64,000 nucleotides of DNA from Gordonia heveisoli (GTDB taxonomy: Bacteria > Actinomycetota > Actinomycetes > Mycobacteriales > Mycobacteriaceae). Under the pieces are notes generated by a model. That model made no database searches, had not been told where the DNA came from, and saw only the letters and a program-made list of their open reading frames with translations. The position numbers were made by a program, and so were the translations under genes. This document shows positions 25,091 through 33,806 of the stretch, piece by piece; positions within the stretch are counted from its first letter, which is position 1; the number at the start of each line of letters is the position of its first letter. The stretch spans positions 1 to 64,000 of the forward strand of contig NZ_JASXSH010000006.1 in assembly GCF_030315745.1 (NCBI RefSeq). Reading direction: 5' to 3'.

Positions 25091-25215
25091 TTTCTTCCCC
25101 GAGAAGCTTCTCGGGGAAGAAACGAAAAGTAGGGGACGAAGTTTCGTCCCCTACTTTCGGTGCGGGGGTTCGTCCCCTACTTTCGGTGCGGGGGTTCGTC
25201 CCCTACTTTCGGTCC
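25091..25215. repeat. Dispersed repeat, locus 3: perfect 32-base palindrome plus tandem units
   Basis: Bases 25091-25106 and 25107-25122 form a perfect palindrome with no loop. Next, 25123-25159 is a second hairpin built from CGAAAAGTAGGGGACGAA and its complement with one extra A. Two more direct copies of TTCGTCCCCTACTTTCGG separated by TGCGGGGG follow. The block lies in the 195 bases between the AbiEi-like start and the end of ltp3 and probably terminates ltp3 transcription. Confidence 0.88.
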
Positions 25216-25219
25216 CCGG

Positions 25220-26398
25220 TCAGTGCTGTGGTTTGTCCGCGCCGACGAGCCACATCGAGAAGTACTGCGACCCACCGCCATAGGCGTGACCGAGGGCCTT
25301 GCGGGCGTCGCGAACCTGGTGGTCGCCTGCCTTGCCGGTGACCTGAATCGCCGCCTCGGCGAAGCGGATCATGCCCGACGCGCCGATCGGATTCGACGAC
25401 AGGACACCACCGGAGGGGTTGAAGGGGATTCGGCCGCCGATCTCGGTCTCGCCCGCCTCGGTCAGCTTCCAGCCCGTGCCCTCGGGCGCGAAACCGAGGT
25501 TCTCCAGCCACATCGGCTCGAACCACGAGAACGGTACGTACACCTCGGCGACGTCGATCTCGTCCAGCGGGTTGCTGATGCCGCCTGCCTTCCAGAGTGC
25601 GGCCGCCGCATCCCGGCCGGCTTGCGGGTTGACCACGTTGCGGTGGGCGTAGGCCAGCGGCTCGGTGCGCATCGCGGTGGCGTGGATCCAGGCGACCGGA
25701 TTGCCCGCCGCCGCACTGTCATCGGCGGCCTGCTCGTCGCCGATGACGACCGCGCAGGCACCATCCGACGACGGGCAGGTCTCGTCGTAGCGGATCGGGT
25801 CCCACAGCATCTGTGACTTCATCACCGATTCGACGGTCTGATCCGGCTGATGCAGGTGGGCCAACGGATTACGGGCGCCGTTGCGGCGGTCCTTGGCCGC
25901 GACCATCGCGCCGATGTGTTCGGGTGCGTCGGACTGGCGGATGTAGGCCCGCACATGCGGGGCGAAGAAGCCGCCCGCCCCGGCACCCACCGGCTTGGTG
26001 AACGGGACCGGAATCGACAGTGCCCACATGGCATTCGACTCGGACTGCTTTTCCCAGGCGACGGCGAGAACCCGGCGGTGCACCCCGGCCGACACGAGCG
26101 ACGCGGCGACGTTGGCGGTCGAACCGCCGACGGAACCCGCGGTGTGCACGCGGATCATTCGCTTGCCGACGGCGCCGATCGCCTCGGCCATCGCCAGCTC
26201 GGGCATCATCGATCCCTCGAACAGGTCGGGAGCTTTGCCGATGACGATGGCGTCGATGTCGTCGATGGATACGCGGGCGTCGGTCAGTGCGGCGTCGATT
26301 GCCTCGCGGCACATGCCTGCCATGGTGACGTCATGTCGTTTGGCCACATACTTCGTCTGGCCGGTGCCCAGGACGGCCGCGCGATTCTTGAGTGCCAT
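25220..26398 (-). CDS. ltp3: Thiolase-fold lipid-transfer protein Ltp3
   Basis: A 392-residue thiolase-superfamily protein of the SCP-x/lipid-transfer type, resembling Rv3523. In Actinobacteria Ltp proteins with OB-fold partners act as aldolases or thiolases on sterol side chains, Ltp3/Ltp4 on C24-branched ones. Signature regions are RVHTAGSVGGSTANVAASLV (Ala-Gly-Ser where thiolases have the Cys loop), CPSSDGACAVVIGDEQA and NPSGGVLSSNPIGASGMIRF. The ATG overlaps the ltp4 stop (ATGA), so the pair is translationally coupled. Confidence 0.9.
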   Translation of the reverse strand: MALKNRAAVLGTGQTKYVAKRHDVTMAGMCREAIDAALTDARVSIDDIDAIVIGKAPDLFEGSMMPELAMAEAIGAVGKRMIRVHTAGSVGGSTANVAASLVSAGVHRRVLAVAWEKQSESNAMWALSIPVPFTKPVGAGAGGFFAPHVRAYIRQSDAPEHIGAMVAAKDRRNGARNPLAHLHQPDQTVESVMKSQMLWDPIRYDETCPSSDGACAVVIGDEQAADDSAAAGNPVAWIHATAMRTEPLAYAHRNVVNPQAGRDAAAALWKAGGISNPLDEIDVAEVYVPFSWFEPMWLENLGFAPEGTGWKLTEAGETEIGGRIPFNPSGGVLSSNPIGASGMIRFAEAAIQVTGKAGDHQVRDARKALGHAYGGGSQYFSMWLVGADKPQH

Positions 26399-27444
26399 CA
26401 GTTCTCGTCTCCCGCAGTGGTATCGGACAGGGTCACGACCATGTTCTGCTGCAGCAGCGGGCCGCTGGTGGCGTGGGCGAGCGCCGAGCCCGCGTTACCG
26501 GTGAGGATCTCGTTGGCGGCGTACCCGACCCGCTGCAGTCCCGTCGAGAACAGCGAGTTGCCGGCGAGGGTGCCGCCGGACGGGTTGATGCGCACCGAAT
26601 CCGGCAGGCGCAGTGCGTTGCGCACGATCAGTTCCTGATGGGTGAACGGCGCGGCGATCTCGGCGACGTCGACGGCCCGGCTGCGGTCGCCGAACGCGGT
26701 GTCGCCGGCGAGAGCGGTCGACGGGGAGACGGTCAGGTCCCGGGCCCCGAAGTTCGGGCTGTCGATCCGGTGGTCCCACCCGGTGATGAAGGCCGGATTG
26801 GCGACCAGTTCCCGGGCCCGGCGTTCGCTGGCGATGACGACGGCGGCTGCCGCGTCGGTGTACGGTGCGATGTCATGTGCGCGAAGCGGATTCGCGACAT
26901 AGTCGGCGGCGAGAAGTTCGTCGACCGATGCGCCGGTGGTGCGTGCCGCGACGGCGGCCATGTCTGCCTCGGTCCACACGCCGGCGTCGAGACCGGCACG
27001 GGCCTGCAGGGCCGCGAGTGCGCTTGCCCCCGGCCGCAGCGGTGCCACGGTGTACGGATCGGTCTGCAGGGTGAGTGTCTGGTCGGAATTGCCTGCGGTC
27101 GCCTTGCCGAAACCGTAGGCGAGGGCGAGATCGACTTCGCCGGTGGCGATCTTGACCCACGCCTCGTACAGGGCCCAGGCGCCGTCCATCTCGACATGGG
27201 ACTCGTTGATCGGCGGCATCGCGCCGATCGAGTCGACCGCCGAGATGAACGAGAATGCGCGGCCGGCAAGGTAGTCCGACGATCCGCTGCACCAGAACTC
27301 GATGTCGGTGCGGGCGATGCCGAGTTCGGCGTAGAGCTTGTCGAAGCAGGGGATCAACATCTCGACACCGTTGGTGGTGCCGTGTGTGCCCGCGACGTTG
27401 GGGCTGTGCGCGAAGCCGATGATCGCGATCCGGGGAAGTGCCAT
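26398..27444 (-). CDS. ltp4: Thiolase-fold lipid-transfer protein Ltp4
   Basis: A 348-residue thiolase-superfamily protein, resembling Rv3522. FWCSGSSDYLAGRAFSFISA marks the N-terminal lobe and INPSGGTLAGNSLFSTGLQR the conserved C-terminal loop. It sits between the OB-fold gene (27461, 16-base gap) and ltp3 (overlap), reproducing the order Rv3521-Rv3522-Rv3523. The three probably form a complex that degrades the side chain of branched sterols. Expression should start at the KstR site at 28501. Confidence 0.9.
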   Translation of the reverse strand: MALPRIAIIGFAHSPNVAGTHGTTNGVEMLIPCFDKLYAELGIARTDIEFWCSGSSDYLAGRAFSFISAVDSIGAMPPINESHVEMDGAWALYEAWVKIATGEVDLALAYGFGKATAGNSDQTLTLQTDPYTVAPLRPGASALAALQARAGLDAGVWTEADMAAVAARTTGASVDELLAADYVANPLRAHDIAPYTDAAAAVVIASERRARELVANPAFITGWDHRIDSPNFGARDLTVSPSTALAGDTAFGDRSRAVDVAEIAAPFTHQELIVRNALRLPDSVRINPSGGTLAGNSLFSTGLQRVGYAANEILTGNAGSALAHATSGPLLQQNMVVTLSDTTAGDEN

Positions 27445-27460
27445 CAGAGGTGGTCCTTTG

Positions 27461-28492
27461 TCACAGGTGGGCTCGGTAGGTCTCGTAGTCGGCGTCCGGC
27501 TCTCCGGTCGGCGCGAAGTGGCTGATGCTGCCGATGGAGTACTCGCGTTCGTCCTCGGGCATCCAGACGGCCTTGACACGCATACCCATTCGGACGTCGG
27601 CGGCCGCACAGTCGAGGATGAGGTGCAAGAAGGTGATGTCGGCGCCGTCGAGCAGTACGTAGGCCGCGACGTAGGGCGGCTTGATCCGCTGACCCTGGAA
27701 CGGCACGTTGACGATGCAGAAGGTGGTGACGATGCCGGTGTCGGCGAGTTCCACGTACTCGATGGCACGAGAGCCGTCGGCCGGGCTCACCCCGCGCGGC
27801 GGGAAGTAGACGCGATCGGCGTCCACGCCACCGCCGATGCGGGAACCGATCAGCTTGCCGTCTTTCAGTCCACGTAGGTAGACGGATTCGGCCTCGGTGG
27901 CCGAATGCGTGATCACGGTGGCGACCGGGGTGGTGATGACGACGTCGGTGCCCTCGGGGTTCTCGGCGGTGTTGGCCGGGGCGTCCTCGGTGCCATCGCC
28001 GGGTGCGAAATAGGCGATGTCATCGATCCGGCCGGTGCGGGCGGCCTTCCAGACCGCGTGGACGCGTAGCCCGGTGGTCAGGTCGTCGGCACTGTCGGCG
28101 GCGACGGCGTGCAGCAGGGCGGTATCCGCGCCGTCGAGGGTGATCAGCGCCCAGGCGAAGGGGCGATCGAGGGGCTGTCCCACAACGGGTTCGGCTTGCC
28201 AACTCCACGTCGACACGGTGCCGACAGCGGCGACGTCGACGATCTCGGTCGTCTGCGCACCGGTGCGGGGATCGAACTCGACCGGCGGGACGCTCACCGT
28301 GCCGTCGCTGCTCTTCGATCCCACGATGCGGCCCGCGCGCAGCGCGAGGGCGAACTGGCTCAACACCGGTCCGAGGGAACGGGTGTAGTCGAAGGAATTG
28401 GTCAGGGCCGCGGTCAGGATGTCCGACGCGGGTTCGGGGACTGGGGCCACCGGAGAAGCCGGGCCACCCGATGTGGATGCGGTGATGCTCAC
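27461..28492 (-). CDS. Double OB-fold (DUF35-type) partner of Ltp3/Ltp4, Rv3521-like
   Basis: A 343-residue protein with two similar halves. Each has a short lead (RAGRIVGSKSSDG and KDGKLIGSRIGGG), a VPPVEFDPRTG or VYFPPRGVSPADG turn, and an OB-type barrel ending in LRVHAVW or MRVKAVW. The usual zinc-ribbon cysteines of DUF35 N-termini are absent. DUF35 proteins act as acyl-CoA-binding partners of thiolase-like lyases, fitting its place before ltp4. The GTG at 28492 starts nine bases from a perfect KstR site; the ribosome site is weak. Confidence 0.87.
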   Translation of the reverse strand: MSITASTSGGPASPVAPVPEPASDILTAALTNSFDYTRSLGPVLSQFALALRAGRIVGSKSSDGTVSVPPVEFDPRTGAQTTEIVDVAAVGTVSTWSWQAEPVVGQPLDRPFAWALITLDGADTALLHAVAADSADDLTTGLRVHAVWKAARTGRIDDIAYFAPGDGTEDAPANTAENPEGTDVVITTPVATVITHSATEAESVYLRGLKDGKLIGSRIGGGVDADRVYFPPRGVSPADGSRAIEYVELADTGIVTTFCIVNVPFQGQRIKPPYVAAYVLLDGADITFLHLILDCAAADVRMGMRVKAVWMPEDEREYSIGSISHFAPTGEPDADYETYRAHL

Positions 28493-28500
28493 ACTTCGAG

Positions 28501-28514
28501 TAGAACACGTTCTA
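28501..28514. promoter_or_regulatory. KstR operator (perfect palindrome)
   Basis: TAGAACACGTTCTA is a full consensus match and perfectly symmetric. It lies nine bases from the OB-fold gene start and 72 bases before the divergent F420-type oxidoreductase, so it should control both. Confidence 0.93.
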
Positions 28515-28585
28515 GTATTGGGCACAAGAAGTGTGTTCACGGACGGGCTCAGCTGCCCGCGACACACGCCGGCGAAGGGGTAGAT

Positions 28586-29623
28586 GTGAAGCTCGGGCTG
28601 CAACTGGGGTACTGGGGATCGGGGCCGATCGCGAATGCGTCGGAACTGATCGCGGCGGCGGAGACCCACGGATTCGACGCGGTGTTCACCGCCGAATCGT
28701 GGGGGTCGGACGCCTACACGCCGCTGTCGTGGTGGGGTGCGGCCACCGAACACATTCGGCTCGGTACGGCCGTCGCGCAGTTGTCCGCACGACCGCCGAC
28801 CTCGCTGGCGATGGCCGCACTGACCCTGGACCATCTGTCCGGCGGGCGGCACATCATCGGACTGGGGGTATCCGGGCCGCAGGTCGTCGAGGGGTGGTAC
28901 GGCGAACCGTTCGCCAAGCCGCTGGCGCGCACCCGTGAGTACGTGCAGGTCGTCCGGGATGTCCTCGCGCGGCAGGCGCCGGTGTCGAATGCCGGTGTGC
29001 ACTACCCGCTTCCGTATCCGGCCGAGGCGCCGGGATCGACCGGGCTGGGCAAATCACTCAAACCGATCACCCATCCGCTTCGTTCGGACGTCCCGATCTG
29101 GCTGGGTGCGGAGGGACCCAAGAACGTCGCCCAGACCGCCGAGATCGCCGACGGCTGGCTGGCCATCTTCTTCAGTCTGCAACTCGCCGATCAGTACAAC
29201 GCCTGGCTCGACGAAGGATTCGCCCGGCCGGGTGCGCGGCGCTCGCGTGCGGACTTCGAGGTGGCGGCGACCGCTCAGGTGGTGGTCACCGACGATGTCG
29301 CGTCCGTCATCGATGCCTACCGGCCGTCCACCGCACTGTATGTCGGCGGGATGGGCGCCAAGGAGAAGAACTTTCACGCGGAGCTGTACCGGCGCATGGG
29401 ATATGGCGACGCGGTCGACGAGATCGTCGCCCTGTTCCAGGCGGGTAAGAAGGCGGAGGCATTGGCCGCGGTACCCGACGAGATGGTGCGCGAGACCATG
29501 ATCATCGGTACCGAGGACCAGGTGCGCCAGCAGATCAAGGAGTGGGAGGCGGCCGGTGTCACGATGCTGATGCTCACCGCACGTGACCCCGACATGATCG
29601 GACGGATCGCCGCCCTCGTGTGA
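28586..29623 (+). CDS. LLM-class F420-dependent oxidoreductase, Rv3520c-like
   Basis: A 345-residue luciferase-like TIM-barrel protein. N-terminal KLGLQLGYWGSG, the strand TEHIRLGTAVAQLSARPPTS, HIIGLGVSGPQVVEGWYG and VPIWLGAEGPKNVAQTAEIA are typical of F420-dependent LLM enzymes. It matches Rv3520c, a KstR-regulon gene in mycobacteria, by sequence and by position opposite the Ltp operon. The GTG at 28586 follows AAGGGG by five bases. The steroid substrate is not established. Confidence 0.88.
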   Translation: MKLGLQLGYWGSGPIANASELIAAAETHGFDAVFTAESWGSDAYTPLSWWGAATEHIRLGTAVAQLSARPPTSLAMAALTLDHLSGGRHIIGLGVSGPQVVEGWYGEPFAKPLARTREYVQVVRDVLARQAPVSNAGVHYPLPYPAEAPGSTGLGKSLKPITHPLRSDVPIWLGAEGPKNVAQTAEIADGWLAIFFSLQLADQYNAWLDEGFARPGARRSRADFEVAATAQVVVTDDVASVIDAYRPSTALYVGGMGAKEKNFHAELYRRMGYGDAVDEIVALFQAGKKAEALAAVPDEMVRETMIIGTEDQVRQQIKEWEAAGVTMLMLTARDPDMIGRIAALV

Positions 29624-29636
29624 GGGACGGCCGGCC

Positions 29637-31151
29637 CTACTCCGCGGGCGGTGCGTCGTGATCGGCCGGTGGACGTCGGCCCGCCCCCGGCACGCGGTGG
29701 GTCAGGGTCAGGTGCAGTTTGCCGGGCACCATGGTGAGGCGCTCGTGAACTCGCAGTACGTAATCCGGGTCGGGGGTCAGGTCGTAGCGGTGGATGAGCC
29801 GTGCCAGCACCAGGACCGACTCGTGGAGTGCGAACTGACGTCCGATACAGGCGCGCATCCCGGTGCCGAAGGGTTTGTAGCTGTGTGCGGGTCGCTTCTT
29901 GATCTCGTCTGGCAGGAACCGGTCGGGATCGAAGGTCTCGGGATCTTCCCACACCGCCGGGTCCCGATGTACCTGGCCGAGCATGATCAGCGCCCAGTCG
30001 GAGGTGCGCATCGGATAGCGGCCGCCGAGTACGGTGTCGCTGACCGGACGCCGCGAGAAGGCGGGCACGGTCGGCCACAGTCGGAGTGACTCGTCGAGGC
30101 ACCGGCGGATGTACCGAAACTTTGCGACCTGCTCGTAGGTGGGTTCGGCATCGGGGTCGTCGCCGAGGATCTCGTCGGTCTCCTGCTGGGCGAGAGCCAG
30201 GCAGTCGGGGTTCTCGGAGAGGAAGTAGAGCGCGAAAGACAGTGCGCCCGCCGTGGTTTCGTGACCGGCAACCAGGAAGGTGAGAATCTGGTACCGAATG
30301 TTGAGGGGGGTCAGACGTTCCCCGGATTCCGGGTGCCGGACGTTGAGCATGATGCCGAGCAGGTCGTGCTGTGAGGTGTCCTCGATGCGCTCGGCGACCA
30401 GTTCGTCGATGAGCGCATTGGCGTAGTCGTGGTCGTCGGCGATACGTCGGGTCAGATAGTTGCCCAACAGTTTTCCGCCGGGTGCGGCGCGTAGACCACC
30501 CCGTCTGCGGCCGGTCTCCAGGGCGCGCACCATCGCACCGACGAACGGATGCGGCCGCTCGCTGGTGAAGGATCCGAAGTCGTGGCTGAAGGCCGCCCGG
30601 CTCAACGTCTCCATCGCCAGTTTGGTCATGTCCCGGGTGATGTCCACGCGCTGCTCGGGTAGGCGGTCCCAGTAGTCGATGAGTTCCTGGGAGGTGGTCA
30701 GCATGATGTCGTGGTAGCGCTGCATCGACGCGCGGGCGAACGCGGGCATCAGCAGATCGTGCGCCAGCTGCCAGTTGGGTTCGTCGTTATATGCGGTGAA
30801 CAGTCCGTCGCCGCCATATTCGCGCAGTGCTCCGATCGCCGGCGGAAGGGTCTTGCAGAATCGTGTCTCATCGCACAGTTCCGCGGTGAGATCGGCGGAG
30901 GCGACGAAGACGAACTTCTGGCGAAAGACTTTCAGTTCGTAGATTCCGCCGAGTTCGGCGCCGAGCCGCAGGATGCTCAGGATGGGGTTGCGTGGGTCGG
31001 ACACCTGGACGTCGCCGATGATCGGCCGACGCCGACCAGGATGCGGGAACTTCTGCCCTGACCAGCTGTTATGGATACCGAATCCGCGGAACAGGGTGCG
31101 CGGAAGCGGCCCCGAACCTGCCTGTTCGCGGGTGTTCTGCTTACCTGTCAC
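29637..31151 (-). CDS. CYP102-like cytochrome P450 without reductase domain
   Basis: A 504-residue P450 resembling the heme domain of CYP102 (P450 BM3): CDETRFCKTLPPA, GDGLFTAYNDEPNWQLAHDL, LVAGHETTAG in the I-helix, ESLR as ExxR, and PFGTGMRACIGRQFALHE with the heme Cys. BM3 carries a fused diflavin reductase of about 580 residues; none is present here or in the flanking genes, so a separate redox partner is needed. The first 30 residues are basic and Gly-rich. No KstR site lies between it and echA19. Substrates of the family are usually fatty acids. Confidence 0.88.
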   Translation of the reverse strand: MTGKQNTREQAGSGPLPRTLFRGFGIHNSWSGQKFPHPGRRRPIIGDVQVSDPRNPILSILRLGAELGGIYELKVFRQKFVFVASADLTAELCDETRFCKTLPPAIGALREYGGDGLFTAYNDEPNWQLAHDLLMPAFARASMQRYHDIMLTTSQELIDYWDRLPEQRVDITRDMTKLAMETLSRAAFSHDFGSFTSERPHPFVGAMVRALETGRRRGGLRAAPGGKLLGNYLTRRIADDHDYANALIDELVAERIEDTSQHDLLGIMLNVRHPESGERLTPLNIRYQILTFLVAGHETTAGALSFALYFLSENPDCLALAQQETDEILGDDPDAEPTYEQVAKFRYIRRCLDESLRLWPTVPAFSRRPVSDTVLGGRYPMRTSDWALIMLGQVHRDPAVWEDPETFDPDRFLPDEIKKRPAHSYKPFGTGMRACIGRQFALHESVLVLARLIHRYDLTPDPDYVLRVHERLTMVPGKLHLTLTHRVPGAGRRPPADHDAPPAE

Positions 31152-31226
31152 CGTCGTCGGCCCCCGTATCGCCAGGCCTCAACATTCCGAGGCCGTCCTG
31201 ATGAGTATGGACGACGGGGATCGTTA

Positions 31227-31258
31227 CCGGAAAGTCACCAAGTGATGCGACTTTCCGG
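31227..31258. terminator. Hairpin downstream of echA19
   Basis: CCGGAAAGTC (31227-31236) pairs perfectly with GACTTTCCGG (31249-31258) across a 12-base loop. It starts nine bases beyond the echA19 stop on the minus strand and separates it from the P450 gene. Confidence 0.7.
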
Positions 31259-31266
31259 AAACGGGG

Positions 31267-32088
31267 CTATTCGCCGGTGAAGACCGGCTTCTCCTTGTTG
31301 GCGAATGCCTTGGGGCCGATCTTCGCGTCCTTGCTCTTGAACACCGCGATGCCGAGCTTGGATTCCAGCTCGAAAGCCTCGAGTTCGTGCATCCCCTCGG
31401 TGTCGCGGATGGTCTTCAGGATGGCCTGCACCGCGAGGGGGCCGTTGGCGGCGATGGCTTCGGCGATGTCGATGGCCTTGTCCAGCGCGCCGCCGTCCTC
31501 GACGACGTGACCGATGAGGCCGTACTCCTTCGCCTCATCCGCGGTGACATGCCGACCGGTGAGCAGAAGATCGGCGGCGATCGTGTAGGGGATCTGCCGG
31601 GGCAGCCGGACGGCGCTGCCGCCGAGCGGGAACAGACCCCAGCGAGCCTCGGCGACACCGAATTTCGCGCTCCTGCCGGCGACTCGAATGTCGGTGCCCT
31701 GCAGGATCTCGGTGCCGCCGGCGATGGCGGGTCCTTCCACGGCGGCGATGAGCGGCTTGGTCAGTCTGCGTCCCTTGAGCAGGGCGGGCAGGCTGGCCGG
31801 ATTCCAGGAACCCTTGTCGACGGTGTCGCCGGGGGCGTTCTTGTTCATCGTCTTGAGGTCCATCCCGGCGCAGAACGCGCCGCCCGCGCCGGTCAGGATC
31901 GCGACCCGGATGTCGGGGTCGGTGTCGACCTGATCCCACGCCTCGACCATGATCCGCATCATTTCCGCCGACAGCGCGTTACGTGCTTCGGGGCGGTTCA
32001 TGGTGACGATCAGGATGTGGCCGCGCTTCTCGACGAGGCATTCGGGCGCCTTGTCGGTTCCGGGATGTGAATCGGCAACAGTGGTCAT
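31267..32088 (-). CDS. echA19: Sterol side-chain enoyl-CoA hydratase EchA19
   Basis: A 273-residue crotonase-fold hydratase resembling Rv3516, which hydrates steroid enoyl-CoAs. Visible are [15 protein letters not shown], the oxyanion-hole segment [29 protein letters not shown] and [20 protein letters not shown] with the catalytic Glu region. The ATG at 32088 follows GAGGGA by five bases. It is divergent from fadD19 with a KstR-type site between them, the same pairing as Rv3516/Rv3515c. Confidence 0.92.
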   Translation of the reverse strand: MTTVADSHPGTDKAPECLVEKRGHILIVTMNRPEARNALSAEMMRIMVEAWDQVDTDPDIRVAILTGAGGAFCAGMDLKTMNKNAPGDTVDKGSWNPASLPALLKGRRLTKPLIAAVEGPAIAGGTEILQGTDIRVAGRSAKFGVAEARWGLFPLGGSAVRLPRQIPYTIAADLLLTGRHVTADEAKEYGLIGHVVEDGGALDKAIDIAEAIAANGPLAVQAILKTIRDTEGMHELEAFELESKLGIAVFKSKDAKIGPKAFANKEKPVFTGE

Positions 32089-32135
32089 CGTCGTCCCTCG
32101 CGAAAAATTGTCGGAGATTGCTGCTTGCTCGAAAC

Positions 32136-32149
32136 GATAACACGTTCTA
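32136..32149. promoter_or_regulatory. KstR operator between echA19 and fadD19
   Basis: GATAACACGTTCTA matches TnnAACnnGTTnnA except for the first base. It ends 11 bases before the fadD19 ATG. Its left half, GATAAC, could also be part of a -10 element. Confidence 0.82.
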
Positions 32150-32160
32150 ATTTTGATGCC

Positions 32161-33804
32161 ATGGCCTACACGATTGCCGACTTGATCGAGCATGCGGTCG
32201 ACCTGATGCCGGAACGGACGGCGTTGGAGTCGGGGGAAGAGACACGAACCTATGCGCAATTGGAGGCGCGTGCGAACGCGATAGCGCACAAGCTACGCGA
32301 ACTCGGTGTGAAGCCGGGGGACCGGGTGGGTCTGTACAGCAGAAACACCATCGAGGCTGTCGAATCGATGATCGCCATCTTCAAGGCGCGCGCGGTGATG
32401 GTCAACGTCAACTACCGCTACGTCGAAGCCGAACTCGAACACATCTTCGTCGACTCGGGGATGGTGGCGCTCATCCATGAGCGCCAGTACTGCGAACGCG
32501 TCTGCAACACGTTGCCGAAATCGCCCGAGCTGCGTTCCCGGATCGTCATCGAGGACGGGACGGACAGCGAACTCGCGTGCACCGGCTACGGCGACTCGAT
32601 CCGATATGAGGATGCCATCGCCGACTCCTCAGCCGAACGCGACTTCGAGGATCGCTCCAGCGACGACCTGTACATGCTCTATACCGGCGGCACCACCGGC
32701 AAGCCCAAGGGTGTGGTGTGGCGCCAGGAGGACATCTGGCGTGTCCTCGGCGGCGGCATCGACTGGTTCAACAGCGAGCCGATCACCGACGAGTGGAAGC
32801 TTGCCCGCGACGGTTCCGAGGGTGGCCAGCTGGTGCGCTTCCCGATCCCACCGTTCATCCACGGCGGCTCACAGTGGGCGATCTTCCAGTCGCTGTTCGC
32901 CGGTGGCAAAGCCATCGTCTACCCGGAATTCAGTGGCCGCGGCACCTGGGAGATCGTCGCCCGCCATGGCGTCAACGTCGTCTTCATCACCGGCGACGCC
33001 ATGGGGCGGCCGATGGTCGAAGCCCTGGCCGAAGGTGTCGACCACGACTTGAGCAGCGTCGTCACCGTCGCGTCGTCGGCGGCGCTGTTCTCGCCGAGCG
33101 TCAAATCGGAGTTCCTCGATCACTTCCCGAACGCGATCATCATCGACGCCATCGGGTCGTCGGAGACCGGCTACGGCGGCCTCGGTGTGGTCACGAAGGA
33201 TTCGCCCCATTCGGGCGGTCCGCGGGTCAAGGCGGACAGTGAGACCCACGTGCTTCGCGAGGACGGCACTCCGGTGGAGCCGGGTAGTGGCGAGATCGGC
33301 GTGTTGGCCCGCAGCGGTCACATTCCGCTGCACTATCACAACGATCCGGTGAAGTCGGCGCAAACCTTCAAGGAGTTCAACGGGATTCGCTACTCGCTGC
33401 CCGGCGACTTTGCGCAGCTGGAGGCCGACGGCAACATCACCATGCTCGGCCGCGGCTCGGTGTCGATCAACACCGGCGGCGAGAAGGTGTTCCCGGAAGA
33501 GGTCGAGGGCGCGCTGAAGGCCCATCCCGACGTCTTCGACACCGTGGTCGTCGGGGTGGCCGACGACCGATGGGGTCAGCGTGTCGGAGCGGTCATCGCG
33601 ACCCGCGACGGTGCCCGGCCGTCCCTCGCCGAACTCAACGACGTCGCGCGCAAGGAACTCGCGGGATACAAATGCCCGCGCAGCGTCTGGTTCGTCGACG
33701 AGATCAAGCGATCGCCCGCGGGTAAACCCGACTACCGCTGGGGTGCGGCGATCACCCAGGAACATCCCGCTGACGAGGCGCATTCGGCGCCGGAGAAGAG
33801 CTGA
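32161..33804 (+). CDS. fadD19: Sterol side-chain acyl-CoA synthetase FadD19
   Basis: A 547-residue AMP-forming ligase that activates the C26 carboxylate of sterol side chains. It is needed for C24-branched sterols in Rhodococcus. The AMP loop is [29 protein letters not shown], the pattern [20 protein letters not shown] and [10 protein letters not shown] follow, all as in Rv3515c. The ATG at 32161 matches the family start (ADLIEHA). No Shine-Dalgarno sequence precedes it, so a leaderless mRNA is possible. Its stop is two bases before the next ATG. Confidence 0.93.
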   Translation: MAYTIADLIEHAVDLMPERTALESGEETRTYAQLEARANAIAHKLRELGVKPGDRVGLYSRNTIEAVESMIAIFKARAVMVNVNYRYVEAELEHIFVDSGMVALIHERQYCERVCNTLPKSPELRSRIVIEDGTDSELACTGYGDSIRYEDAIADSSAERDFEDRSSDDLYMLYTGGTTGKPKGVVWRQEDIWRVLGGGIDWFNSEPITDEWKLARDGSEGGQLVRFPIPPFIHGGSQWAIFQSLFAGGKAIVYPEFSGRGTWEIVARHGVNVVFITGDAMGRPMVEALAEGVDHDLSSVVTVASSAALFSPSVKSEFLDHFPNAIIIDAIGSSETGYGGLGVVTKDSPHSGGPRVKADSETHVLREDGTPVEPGSGEIGVLARSGHIPLHYHNDPVKSAQTFKEFNGIRYSLPGDFAQLEADGNITMLGRGSVSINTGGEKVFPEEVEGALKAHPDVFDTVVVGVADDRWGQRVGAVIATRDGARPSLAELNDVARKELAGYKCPRSVWFVDEIKRSPAGKPDYRWGAAITQEHPADEAHSAPEKS

Positions 33805-33806
33805 CC

